A stretch of DNA of 64,000 nt from contig NZ_JFCB01000009.1 in assembly GCF_000725125.1 (NCBI RefSeq), positions 62,001-126,000 of the forward strand. The letters run 5' to 3'. Below are positions 17,410 to 26,024 of the stretch, piece after piece (within the stretch, counting starts at the first letter, position 1; every line of letters begins with the position of its first letter). The DNA comes from Streptomyces toyocaensis. Its GTDB lineage: Bacteria; Actinomycetota; Actinomycetes; Streptomycetales; Streptomycetaceae. The notes below the pieces were generated by a model. It worked only from the letters and a program-made list of their open reading frames with translations, was not told where the DNA came from and searched no databases. Both the position numbers and the translations under genes were made by a program.

Positions 17410-18660
17410 TCAGACTGCCGAGCCCGCCTTCCACTGCTCCCAGCTCATGTTCCAGCCGTTGAGGCCGTTGTCCGGGGCGATGGTCTTGTCGCCGGTGTTC
17501 TGCACGACGACCACGTCACCGACGATCGAGTTGTCGTAGAACCAGGAACCGGGCGTGTTCGGGTCGCCGGCGCCCTTGGCGTCGGCCAGGCCGATGCAGC
17601 CGTGGCTGGTGTTGACACTGCCGAAGATGGACTTGGCACCCCAGTAGTTGCCGTGGATGAAGGTGCCGGAGTTGCTCAGGCGCATGGCGTGCGGCACGTC
17701 CTTGATGTCGTACTCGCCCTTGCCGTCGTCGTCGGTGAAGCCGACCGTCGCGCCGTTCATCCGGGTCTCCTTGAACTTCTCGGAGATCACCATCTGGCCC
17801 TCGTACGTCTTGTTCTCGGGCGCCCCGGCGGAGATCGGAATCGTGCGGACGGTCTTGCCGTCCTGCGTGACCTTCATCTGCTTGGTCTTGGCGTCGACGT
17901 ACGAGACCTGGTTCCGGCCGATCTTGAAGGTGACCGTCTTCTGCTGGACGCCGAAGACGCCCTCGGCTCCCTCGACACCGTCGAGGGCCAGCTTCAGGGT
18001 GACGGTGGCGCCCTCCTGCCAGTACTCATCCGGCCGGCAATCCATGCGGTTGGCGTTGAACCAGTGGCAGGCGACCTCCTGGCCACTGGTGGTGGAGACG
18101 GTGACGCCCTTCTGGACGGCGGCCTTGTCGGTGATCGCCTTGTCGAAGTTGATCGACACCGGCATGCCGACGCCGACCGTGGTGCCGTCGTCCGGGGTGA
18201 AGTTGCCGATGAAGCTGTTGGCCTGGGAGACCGTGGTGAACGACGCGTTCTCGTGGGCGGCGAGGCCCTCGGAGTCCTCCGCGGTGGCCGACAGCTTGTA
18301 CGTGGTGGCGCGCTCGAGCTGGACGCTGGGCTTCCAGCTCTTCTTGTCGGCCGATATCTCACCCGCGACGGCGGTGCCGTCGGCGGTGGTCATCTTCACC
18401 TCGGTGAGCGTGCCCTTGCTCACGGTCACGGCGGCGGAGTTGTTGATGGAGGCGTTGGTCGAGCCGTCCTTGGGCGTGATCTTGATCTGCGCCGCGGACG
18501 ACTTCTTGGCCGCCGCCTCGTCCACCTGGGCCTGGGAGGTGTCCTTGCCGTCGCCACCCGAGCCACCGTCGTCACCACCGGAACACGCCGAGAGCACCAG
18601 CACTCCGCCGAGCAGAGCGGACGCGGCCGCCAGACCCCTGCGCCGCTTACCGTCCGTCAT
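17410..18660 (-). CDS. L,D-transpeptidase lipoprotein (YkuD domain with Ig-like domains)
   Basis: 416 aa from ATG 18660, chosen for GGAGAAG 6 nt upstream; ATG 18675 is less supported. A lipoprotein signal ends in the lipobox LVLSAC near residue 26, followed by a Gly/Asp linker, two Ig-like domains (about 60-250) and the YkuD catalytic domain (about 255-385). The signature HGNYWGAKSIF...NTSHGCIGL holds the nucleophilic cysteine. It forms 3-3 peptidoglycan cross-links at the outer face of the membrane, like mycobacterial Ldt enzymes. Confidence 0.94.
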   Translation of the reverse strand: MTDGKRRRGLAAASALLGGVLVLSACSGGDDGGSGGDGKDTSQAQVDEAAAKKSSAAQIKITPKDGSTNASINNSAAVTVSKGTLTEVKMTTADGTAVAGEISADKKSWKPSVQLERATTYKLSATAEDSEGLAAHENASFTTVSQANSFIGNFTPDDGTTVGVGMPVSINFDKAITDKAAVQKGVTVSTTSGQEVACHWFNANRMDCRPDEYWQEGATVTLKLALDGVEGAEGVFGVQQKTVTFKIGRNQVSYVDAKTKQMKVTQDGKTVRTIPISAGAPENKTYEGQMVISEKFKETRMNGATVGFTDDDGKGEYDIKDVPHAMRLSNSGTFIHGNYWGAKSIFGSVNTSHGCIGLADAKGAGDPNTPGSWFYDNSIVGDVVVVQNTGDKTIAPDNGLNGWNMSWEQWKAGSAV

Positions 18661-18897
18661 CACACGCTTCTCCATCGTTGCCGAATCCCAACCCCACGAG
18701 TCCCCGGCACGCAGCCGAGAGACCTCGTCCACAATCTTCAACGCTACGACCGGGTGATCCGGTTCCCCACGGCCCGGGGGTGTGGGGCTCACCACGTCCG
18801 CCGGGGCGGACGGTGAAAACGGCGGCCAGTGCGCCAGTTGAGACGTCGTGAACCGGGCGGCGGTTGCCGCCCGGGGTCACGATTTCCCCAAGACGCC

Positions 18898-19278
18898 TCA
18901 GCCCGCCCGGCCCGCCTCGTCCTCGTCCTCGTCCTCGTCGCCGTAGGACCCGTGGTGGGACTCCTCGCCGTCTTCCTCGTCGAGGTCCCACTCCGGGGAG
19001 TCCGGGTCGTACTCGATCCGTTCACTGCTCCAGGAGGCCTGCAGGAGATCGACCCCCGGCACCCCGCCGACCAGGCTGACCGGGTCCACGAGATACGCGA
19101 GCGCCTCCGCGGTGTCCTCCCTCACAGCACTCTCGGCGTGTACCCGTTCCTCCGCGGGCATATCGCCCTCGTCCGCGATCCTGCGCAGCGCGGCCTTGGT
19201 CAACGCGTCCTCGTCGTCGACTTCGAGGACGACCTCGACGCGAAGCCGCACAAACCGTGATGTCTCTGGAGTGCTCAT
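18898..19278 (-). CDS. Conserved acidic protein of unknown function
   Basis: 126 aa. A compact N-terminal part (residues 8-85, starting RFVRLRVEVVLEVDDEDAL) is followed by a strongly acidic tail rich in Asp/Glu (95-122). No signal peptide or membrane helix. The acidic tail is coded by GTCCTC-type hexamer repeats (18917-18941). No function can be assigned. Confidence 0.65.
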   Translation of the reverse strand: MSTPETSRFVRLRVEVVLEVDDEDALTKAALRRIADEGDMPAEERVHAESAVREDTAEALAYLVDPVSLVGGVPGVDLLQASWSSERIEYDPDSPEWDLDEEDGEESHHGSYGDEDEDEDEAGRAG

Positions 19279-19387
19279 CCCCGGAGCCTACGGCCACCGG
19301 CTCCCGTGACTTTCCCGTGACCCGCGCCATTCACTACCATCGCCCCACACGGCCAATTCGCCAGCGCCACAAGGGGATCGATATTCC

Positions 19388-19714
19388 GTGTCATCCGCGC
19401 TCCGTCCGTTGCTGACCGCCACCGCCGCGGGCACCCTGCTGTGCGCCCTGTGGTTCGTCCCGTCCGCGAACGCGTCGTCGGACACACCGGCGGGGGACGC
19501 GCCTTCGGCGACCCCGTCCGCCCAGGTCACCGAGCAGGCGAGAGCCGTGTCCGGCACCAGGTCGGCGTCGCTGGAGACCACCGGCCAGGAGGTCCGTCTC
19601 GCGGACACCGGCAGCTTCGACAGCACCCCGTACATCATCGGCGGCACGGCCTCCCTCGCCCTCGGCGCCGGCTTCGTCGTCTACTCGGTACGCCGGGAAC
19701 GGCTGGACTTCTGA
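19388..19714 (+). CDS. Secreted protein with LAXTG sortase-type sorting signal
   Basis: 108 aa. An N-terminal signal peptide (residues 1-29, cleavage after SANA), a Ser/Thr/Ala-rich mature part, then LADTG at 71-75, a hydrophobic stretch (81-100) and the basic tail RRERLDF. This is the three-part cell-wall sorting signal. LAXTG is the motif preferred by class E sortases of Streptomyces, known from the long chaplins. GTG 19388 has AAGGGGA about 12 nt upstream. It is probably a small wall-anchored protein; no sortase gene is nearby. Confidence 0.78.
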   Translation: MSSALRPLLTATAAGTLLCALWFVPSANASSDTPAGDAPSATPSAQVTEQARAVSGTRSASLETTGQEVRLADTGSFDSTPYIIGGTASLALGAGFVVYSVRRERLDF

Positions 19715-19738
19715 CGCCGCCGGACCGGCTCACACCCA

Positions 19739-19763
19739 GGCCCCGCGGCTCGGCCGCGGGGCC
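19739..19763. terminator. Terminator between sorting-signal protein and hutH
   Basis: 10-bp perfect stem GGCCCCGCGG (19739-19748) against 19754-19763 with a 5-nt loop, between convergent stop codons. Confidence 0.8.
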
Positions 19764-19771
19764 CCGCCGGG

Positions 19772-21316
19772 TCAGCGCAGCGGCCCGGTGCCCCTCTCCA
19801 CGGCGGCGACCAGCCGCCCGTCCCGCACGAACGCGTCCGCCGCCTCGAGGTCGGGCGCCAGGTAGCGGTCCGGACCGGGGCCGCCCACACCCGCTGCCCG
19901 CGCGGCCTCGATGACGGCCCGCGTCGCCGGCGCCGGGGTCAGCCCCTCGCGCAGTTCCACGGCCCGCGTGGCGGCGTACAGCTCCACGGCGACGACCCGG
20001 GTGAGGTTGTCGACGGCGGTCCGCAGTTTGCGCGCCGCCGACCAGCCCATCGAGACGTGGTCCTCCTGCATCGCGGAGGACGGGATCGAGTCCGCCGACG
20101 CGGGTACGGCGAGCCGCTTCAACTCGCTGACCAGGGCGGCCTGCGTGTACTGAGCGATCATCAGCCCGGAGTCCACGCCGGCGTCGTCGGCGAGGAACGG
20201 CGGCAGTCCGTGGCTGCGGTTCTTGTCCAGCAGCCGGTCGGTGCGGCGCTCGGCGATGGACGCGAGGTCGGCCACGGCGATGGCGAGGAAATCCAGCACG
20301 TAGGCGACCGGGGCACCGTGGAAGTTGCCGTTGGACTCCACCCTTCCGTCCGGCAGCACGACCGGGTTGTCGACGGCTGCGGCGAGTTCACGCTCGGCGA
20401 CCAGCCGGGCGTGCTCCAGGGTGTCCCGTCCGGCGCCGGCGACCTGCGGGGCACAGCGCACCGAGTAGGCGTCCTGCACCCGGGGAGCGTCGTCCTGGTG
20501 ATGTCCCGTCAGCCCCGAACCCTGCAGTACGGCGAGCATGTTGGCGGCGCTGGCGGCCTGACCCGGGTGCGGACGGATGGCGTGCAGCTCGGGGGCGAGC
20601 ACCTTGTCGGTGCCGAGGAGCGCCTCCAGGCTGAGCGCGGCGGTGACGTCGGCGGACTTGTAGAGGAGGTCCAGGTCGGCGAGGGCCATGACCAGCATGC
20701 CGAGCATGCCGTCGGTGCCGTTGAGGAGGGCGAGCCCTTCCTTCTCGCGCAGTTCCACGGGCCGGATGCCGTGCTCGGCGAGCAGGTCACCGGCCGGCCG
20801 CACGGTCCCGTCGGGGCCCTCCGCCTCCCCCTCGCCCATCAGGGTGAGGGCGCAGTGGGACAGCGGGGCGAGGTCGCCGGAGCAGCCGAGGGAGCCGTAC
20901 TCGTGGACGACCGGGGTGATCCCGGCGTTCAGGACGTCGGCCATCGTCCGTGCGACCTCGGGCCGGACCCCGGTGCGCCCGGAGCAGACGGTCTTGAGCC
21001 GGAGGAACATCAGGGCGCGGACGACTTCCCGCTCCACGCGGGGTCCCATGCCGGCGGCGTGCGAGCGGACGATGTTGCGCTGCAGCTGCGCGCGCAGCTC
21101 CGGGCTGATGTGCCGGGTCGCGAGGGCGCCGAAACCGGTGCTCACCCCGTAGACGGGGTCCGGCTTGGCGGCCAGGGCGTCCACGATCTCGCGGGACGCG
21201 GTGAGGGCGGCCACCGCCTCCGCGGACAGTTCGATGCGGGCACCGCCGCGCGCCACGGCGAGCACGTCGGACGCGGTCACGCCGGACGTCCCCACCACCA
21301 CAGTGTGCATAGTCAT
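19772..21316 (-). CDS. hutH: Histidine ammonia-lyase
   Basis: 514 aa from ATG 21316 (MTMHTVVVG). It converts histidine to urocanate, the first step of histidine use. The MIO prosthetic group forms from the tripeptide in YGSLGCSGDLAPL (C145-S146-G147). Most ammonia-lyases use Ala-Ser-Gly; a Cys-Ser-Gly version is, from memory, also found in Streptomyces HutH. Other family motifs (NGTDGMLGML, HHQDDAPRVQDAYS, ESNGNFHGAP) are intact. No other hut gene is adjacent, which is usual in Streptomyces. Confidence 0.95.
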   Translation of the reverse strand: MTMHTVVVGTSGVTASDVLAVARGGARIELSAEAVAALTASREIVDALAAKPDPVYGVSTGFGALATRHISPELRAQLQRNIVRSHAAGMGPRVEREVVRALMFLRLKTVCSGRTGVRPEVARTMADVLNAGITPVVHEYGSLGCSGDLAPLSHCALTLMGEGEAEGPDGTVRPAGDLLAEHGIRPVELREKEGLALLNGTDGMLGMLVMALADLDLLYKSADVTAALSLEALLGTDKVLAPELHAIRPHPGQAASAANMLAVLQGSGLTGHHQDDAPRVQDAYSVRCAPQVAGAGRDTLEHARLVAERELAAAVDNPVVLPDGRVESNGNFHGAPVAYVLDFLAIAVADLASIAERRTDRLLDKNRSHGLPPFLADDAGVDSGLMIAQYTQAALVSELKRLAVPASADSIPSSAMQEDHVSMGWSAARKLRTAVDNLTRVVAVELYAATRAVELREGLTPAPATRAVIEAARAAGVGGPGPDRYLAPDLEAADAFVRDGRLVAAVERGTGPLR

Positions 21317-21400
21317 ATTCAGGAGCGTACGCAGTGAATTCGATGATGTCACCCCTGGGCAGGGCCCTCACCCCTTACCTGCGGGTCACCGGGGCGCCGG

Positions 21401-22549
21401 CTACGGAGAGTGCCGCCCACGGAACCGGCGCCGCTCCCCGTCCGGCGCCCGCGAGGGCTCGTCCGCGAGACGTACGACCGGGTCCTCCGGTCCGGCCCGC
21501 CCGGCCACCACGGGATGGTCGGCCCGCTCGGCCTTGGCCCGGTACTGCGCGGCATCGGCCAGCCGGAACAGCCGCCGGGCGGAGTGCACCGGCCCGATGG
21601 GGTCCTCGGTGGACGCCACGCCGCAGGCCACACCGTCCCCGATGCCGAGCACCACCGCCCGCCGGCACACCTCGTCGGCCGCCTTGACGACCTCGTCGGC
21701 CGGTGGCCCCACCGCCAGCAGACAGAACTCGTCCCCGCCGAGCCGCGCCGCCAGGGCGCCGGGCACCATGGCCCCGCACAGCGACAGCACGGTCCCGAAG
21801 CGCTCCAGCAGCCGGTCCCCCACGGCGTGCCCCAGCGTGTCGTTGACCCGCTTCAGCCCGTTCAGATCGCACACCACCAGGCTGACGACGACCCCGTCCC
21901 GCCGGTGACGCTCGACCGCCTCGTCGAGCCGGGTGTCCACGGCACGCCGGTTGGCCAGCCCGGTCAGCGCGTCCGTGAAGGCCAGCCGCCGGGCCTCCTC
22001 CAGCCGCTCGGTCTGCGCGAGCCCGGCGGCCACCACGGCGGCCAGGACCGTCGCGAAGTCCGCGTCGGCCCGGCCGAAGACGGGCACACCGGCCGGCCGG
22101 GCCACGTACAGCTCGCCCCACGCCCGACCGTGCAGCACGATCGGCGCGATCACGCAGCAGCCGCGCCCCCGCCGCCTGAGCGCCGCGACCCGCCGATGGG
22201 AGTACCCGGCCCGGCCCGTCGAGGTGCCCTCGGCGGTCTCCACCCACGCGTCGGGCTCCCCTCCCCCCGCCCACCGCTCGTGCAGGAATTCGGCGATCTC
22301 GGCGAACTGGTGCACCGGGTAGGACTCGTCCTCGGGGAACTCCTCCTCCCCCTCCGCCAGCTCCCCCACGTTCACCAGTACCCGCAGCCGCCCGAGCTCC
22401 CGCTCCCACACCGACAGCGCGGCGAAGCTGCCGCCCAGCGCCCGGCAGGCCCCGCCGGCCGCGGCCCGCCAGGACTCCCGCGAACTGTGCGCGGCGGCCA
22501 TGCCCTGGGCCAGCGCCACCACGGCCGCCAGCCGGCTCTCCTCACCCAT
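21401..22549 (-). CDS. cdgE: GAF-GGDEF diguanylate cyclase
   Basis: 382 aa. A GAF-type sensor domain (about residues 25-180) is followed by a GGDEF domain (about 190-345) with an intact GGDEF signature at 271-275, so it should make cyclic di-GMP. No EAL domain, and no RxxD inhibitory site five residues before the motif. No membrane helices, so cytosolic. In Streptomyces c-di-GMP controls BldD and development. The symbol is from memory of the S. coelicolor GAF-GGDEF protein at this locus. The Arg-rich C-terminal 30 residues look unstructured. Confidence 0.88.
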   Translation of the reverse strand: MGEESRLAAVVALAQGMAAAHSSRESWRAAAGGACRALGGSFAALSVWERELGRLRVLVNVGELAEGEEEFPEDESYPVHQFAEIAEFLHERWAGGGEPDAWVETAEGTSTGRAGYSHRRVAALRRRGRGCCVIAPIVLHGRAWGELYVARPAGVPVFGRADADFATVLAAVVAAGLAQTERLEEARRLAFTDALTGLANRRAVDTRLDEAVERHRRDGVVVSLVVCDLNGLKRVNDTLGHAVGDRLLERFGTVLSLCGAMVPGALAARLGGDEFCLLAVGPPADEVVKAADEVCRRAVVLGIGDGVACGVASTEDPIGPVHSARRLFRLADAAQYRAKAERADHPVVAGRAGPEDPVVRLADEPSRAPDGERRRFRGRHSP

Positions 22550-22614
22550 TCCCCCAGATTAGTGAGGTTCGCGACCAACCGGGACATCAAGGATGTGAAC
22601 GAAGCGGCGCCCGG

Positions 22615-23415
22615 CTACTCCCCGGGCCACTGCGGCCTGCGCTTCTCGTTGAAGGCGGCGACCCCCTCCGCCCGGTCCCCCGAGAACGCCACCGAGCGCC
22701 AGGCGGCGTCCTCGACCTCGAGCCCCGCGGACAGGTCGAGGCCGTGCCCCAGCCGCAGCGCCCGCTTGGCCGCCCGCAGCCCCACCGGGGAGTTCGCGGC
22801 GATCCGGGAGGCCATGGCGAGGGCCTCCTCCCGGTCCCGTCCCTCCTCCACCAGCTCGTCGACCAGACCCAGCTCACGGGCCTCGCCGGCCTCCACCCGA
22901 CGCGCCGTGAAGATCAGCTCGGCGGCCCGGGCCGCCCCCACCCGCCGGGGCAGCAGCTGCGTACCGCCCCCGCCCGGGATCACCCCGACGGACACCTCGG
23001 GCAGCCCCATGACCGCCGTGCGGTCGGCGACGATCACATCGCACGACAGGGCCAGCTCGAAACCGCCCCCCAGCGCGAACCCGTGCACGGCAGCCACCGT
23101 CGGCACCGGCAGTTCGAGCACTCCGGTGTACGCCCCGCGCGCGACGGGACGCTGGCGCACCAGGTCGGCGTCGCTGAAGGAATTGCGCTCCTTCAGATCG
23201 GCACCCACGCAGAACGCCCGCTCGTGCGACGAGGTCAGTACGACGGCCCGTACCGCGCGGTCCTCCCCCAGCGCCGCACAGGCCCCGGCGATGGACCGGG
23301 CCATCTCCGTCGACACGGCGTTCATGGCCTTGGGCCGGTCGAGGACGAGCTCCGCGACATGTCCCTGCTCGTGCCGACGCACCAGCACGAACTCCCCGAA
23401 CCGTTCCTCACTCAT
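22615..23415 (-). CDS. Enoyl-CoA hydratase/isomerase family protein
   Basis: 266 aa, crotonase fold. Oxyanion-hole segments CVGADLKERN (near residue 69) and HGFALGGGFELAL (near 110), and the catalytic acid region LPEVSVGVIPGGGGTQ with Glu in the hydratase position near 139. It probably hydrates enoyl-CoA in fatty-acid or branched-chain degradation; the exact substrate is unknown. ATG 23415 has GGAGG 7 nt upstream. It stands alone. Confidence 0.92.
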   Translation of the reverse strand: MSEERFGEFVLVRRHEQGHVAELVLDRPKAMNAVSTEMARSIAGACAALGEDRAVRAVVLTSSHERAFCVGADLKERNSFSDADLVRQRPVARGAYTGVLELPVPTVAAVHGFALGGGFELALSCDVIVADRTAVMGLPEVSVGVIPGGGGTQLLPRRVGAARAAELIFTARRVEAGEARELGLVDELVEEGRDREEALAMASRIAANSPVGLRAAKRALRLGHGLDLSAGLEVEDAAWRSVAFSGDRAEGVAAFNEKRRPQWPGE

Positions 23416-23623
23416 GACACCCTCCGGTTAACGCGGGTTAACATCACTCGCCCCGATCATCGCAGCCGACGGCCGCCCGGAAAAGGGCGCACGCCCGGTT
23501 CCCCCGTCACCCCCCGCCCACCCGTTCGAGTGACATCCGGATGACTCCGGCACCGCTCCCCGTGGCAGCGCGTAGCGTGCGCACACCGCAGCGCGTCGGG
23601 GGCGCGCGGCAGGGGAGGAAGCA

Positions 23624-24235
23624 ATGACACCGAAGAGACCGCCGGCACAGTTCGCGCCGCACACCGCCGAGCCGCCCGCCCGCACGGGCTTCCTCCCCCG
23701 CATCAGGGGCCGCCACCGCAAGCCCCGCCCCCGCAAGGTGCTGCTTGCCGCGGGCGGCCTGGCCCTGGCCGCGGGCACCGTGAGCCTGATCCGCCTGACC
23801 CCGGCGCCCGACGGCGGAGGCGTCATCGGCGTGGAGGCAGGCCCGCACCCCGCCCCGTCCGCGGCGACCACCACCCCCGTCGGCCCTCCTCCTCCCGAGA
23901 CGCCGGCCCCCGAGGCGAGCCCGTCCTCACCCAAGGCCCTGGGCGGCAAGGACGAGACACCGCTCACCCCGCCCGAGCCGCCGCCCACGCCCCCCACGCC
24001 CACGGCCGTCCCGGACACGACGCCCACGACGCCCCCGACCCCGCCCGCGCCCTCGACGAGCGGCCCCGGCACACCCCGCGCCCCCGGCCCCCCACCACCG
24101 GAACACCGGGACCCGGCGCCGCACCGGCCGGAGAACCCTGCCCCCGCACCCGAGCCCCCGCCCACCCCCGAGCCCGACCCGGGCCTGTGCGTACCGATCA
24201 TCGGACTGTGCGTGGGCGGCGCGGCACCCGGCTAG
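23624..24235 (+). CDS. Proline-rich membrane-anchored protein
   Basis: 203 aa. A basic N-terminus (RGRHRKPRPRK) is followed by one helix at about 38-58 and a long Pro/Thr/Ala-rich extracellular region. The protein ends GLCVPIIGLCVGGAAPG with two cysteines seven residues apart. GGAGGAA stands before ATG 23624. No domain is recognised. Its TAG stop overlaps the stop of the convergent cya gene within CTAG. Confidence 0.7.
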   Translation: MTPKRPPAQFAPHTAEPPARTGFLPRIRGRHRKPRPRKVLLAAGGLALAAGTVSLIRLTPAPDGGGVIGVEAGPHPAPSAATTTPVGPPPPETPAPEASPSSPKALGGKDETPLTPPEPPPTPPTPTAVPDTTPTTPPTPPAPSTSGPGTPRAPGPPPPEHRDPAPHRPENPAPAPEPPPTPEPDPGLCVPIIGLCVGGAAPG

Positions 24236-25341
24236 GAGGAGGACGGCGCCCCGTTGCGGCGGGTGAGCAGCCAGGGCTCCACCACACCGAGCCCACGCAC
24301 CGGCCGCTGCCACATCGGCTGGAGCGCGAACCGGTACGTCGGCGGCTCCTCGCCCTCCTTCTCTGCCGCGGCCACCGCCTCGGCCGCCGCGGCCTCGGAG
24401 GCGGGCGCGTCACCGGTACGGATCAGTTCCTGGGCGAACGCGGTGTCGACGAGCACGGCGTCACGAGGGGCTATGGAGGTGAGCCGGGAGGCCAGGTTCA
24501 CGGTCGTACCGAACACATCGCCCATCCGGGTGGTCACCGTGCCGAACGCCATGCCGACCCGCAGCTCCGGCATGGTCTCGTCGTTCGCCATGGTCTCGAT
24601 CAACCGCATCGCGATCTCGGCGGCGGTCCCCGCGTCGTCGGCCGCGTACAGCACCTCGTCACCGAGCGTCTTGATGAGCCGCCCGCCACGCGCCGCGACC
24701 AGATCGGCGGCCGTGGTCTCGAAGGCCTCGACGAGCTCGCCGAGCTCCTCCTCCTCCATCCGCCGGGTCAGCCGGGTGAACCCCACGAGGTCCGCGAAGG
24801 CGACGGCCAGCCGGCGGTCGACCATCTCCTCGTCGTCGGCCCCCTGCACGACCCGCCCGGCGGAGGCGGCGAGCTGCCGCCGCCAGACGTACACCAGGAA
24901 CTCCTCCAGCTCGGGGAGGAGCAGTTCGACGATCGGATAGGTGACCTCGGTACGGGTCATCCCCGGTTCGGGCGGCTCGGTCAGCCCTTCCAGGAACGAG
25001 TCGATCTGCCATTCGGCCAGCCGTGCGGTGGTCTGCCCGGTGGACCGTGCCACCTGCACCGCCATGGCCTCGCTGAGCAGCCCCGCCTCCACCAGACCGG
25101 CGAGCCTGCGCAGCGCGAGTACGTCCGCCTCGGTGAGGGCCTTGGCCTGTCCGACGTCGGCGAAGCCCATGGCCCGCCAGAAACGGGTGGCCAGCTCCAT
25201 GGTGACGCCGGCGCTGCGGGCGGCCTGGAACGGCGTGTAGCGGCGCTCGGCGCCCAGAATGAGCTGCTCGAGGCGCAGAGCAAGCGGATCCTCGCCGGCG
25301 CCCTGCGCGTCCGTTCCGGAACCCGAGTCGTCGACGGTCAC
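24232..25341 (-). CDS. cya: Class III adenylate cyclase
   Basis: 369 aa from GTG 25341 (GGAAGGG about 9 nt upstream). The N-terminal half (about 1-170) resembles the helical regulatory part of Streptomyces adenylate cyclases. The cyclase domain (about 185-345) has the metal-binding FADLVGFTRL and the KTLGDEVLY strand with the second metal Asp region. It makes cAMP, which in Streptomyces influences germination and development. From memory the S. coelicolor orthologue is CyaA. The 5' side is occupied by repeat copy B. Confidence 0.9.
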   Translation of the reverse strand: MTVDDSGSGTDAQGAGEDPLALRLEQLILGAERRYTPFQAARSAGVTMELATRFWRAMGFADVGQAKALTEADVLALRRLAGLVEAGLLSEAMAVQVARSTGQTTARLAEWQIDSFLEGLTEPPEPGMTRTEVTYPIVELLLPELEEFLVYVWRRQLAASAGRVVQGADDEEMVDRRLAVAFADLVGFTRLTRRMEEEELGELVEAFETTAADLVAARGGRLIKTLGDEVLYAADDAGTAAEIAMRLIETMANDETMPELRVGMAFGTVTTRMGDVFGTTVNLASRLTSIAPRDAVLVDTAFAQELIRTGDAPASEAAAAEAVAAAEKEGEEPPTYRFALQPMWQRPVRGLGVVEPWLLTRRNGAPSSS

Positions 25342-25439
25342 GCGTTGCTGCCCTTCCGATCTGCCATGGCCATGGTTCGACCGGGCTCAACTCTACGGCA
25401 GGTGTGCGCCAGCTCACTCCGTCAGGTTGAGCCGGGGGT

Positions 25440-25993
25440 GGGTCCGCGACCCGGTGCTTTGTCAGGTGCCCGGCGTGGGTGCGGGCCGGGGGTGTTCGCG
25501 CAGCCCGGCGCTTGCGGGGTGCCGTCGCGCCCACCCTCCCCCACTCTCGGCTTCGCTCGAGCGGGGGGACCCCCATGAGCGGGAGGTACCCCCATCGCCC
25601 CAGCGGCACGACTGCCCGCGGGAACGCGGGAATGCGGGAACGCGGGCACGGCGGGTGCGGCGGCCCGCGAAGACAGCGGAGGCGGCGGCCCGCGGAAGCG
25701 GCGGCAGGCGCGGAGCGCGGAAGCGGCGGCAGGCGCGGCCCACGGAAGCGGCGGCAGGCGCGGAGCGCGGAAGCGGCGGCAGGCGCGGAGCGCGGAAGCG
25801 GCGGCGGGCGCGGAGCGCGGTGGGCGTGGGACAGCCGCCTACGGCGGGAAGGGGGCGGGGCGGGGGTGTGCGCCCGCAGCGGCTGGTGCGAGCAAACGCC
25901 CCGCACCTCCACCGGCCGACCCGGTCGCGCCAGTCCGAGGACGGACACCCCCGACCCGACCCCGACCCACCTACCACCCGAAGGCGCCACCCG
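25440..25993. repeat. Dispersed composite intergenic repeat, long copy B
   Basis: About 550 bp without a credible gene, although Arg/Pro/Ala-rich open frames run through it on both strands. From left: units of the 53-bp family (reverse complement of those in copies A and C), the arm with CAGCGGCACGACTGCCCGC (25601-25619), a five-fold 25-bp tandem array (25694-25818), then an arm with CCGAGGACGGACACCCCCGAC. Copy C at 32.5-33.0 kb is its inverted relative, with the modules in opposite order. Copy D at 37.1 kb has the same orientation. It lies between the start of cya and the end of birA. Confidence 0.85.
25694..25818. repeat. Five 25-bp tandem units inside repeat B
   Basis: GGAAGCGGCGGC recurs at 25694, 25719, 25744, 25769 and 25794, an exact 25-bp period. 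Unit sequences differ by one or two bases. The corresponding place in copy C holds only two units, so copy number varies. Confidence 0.92.
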
Positions 25994-26024
25994 AGCCCAA
26001 GGCCGAGCCCACCCCCCCCGAGCG

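Noticed and set aside
25694-25818. 25-bp tandem array considered as CRISPR
   Set aside because: Units are directly adjacent with no unique spacers, and no cas gene is present. The 53-bp, 49-bp and 7-bp arrays fail for the same reason.
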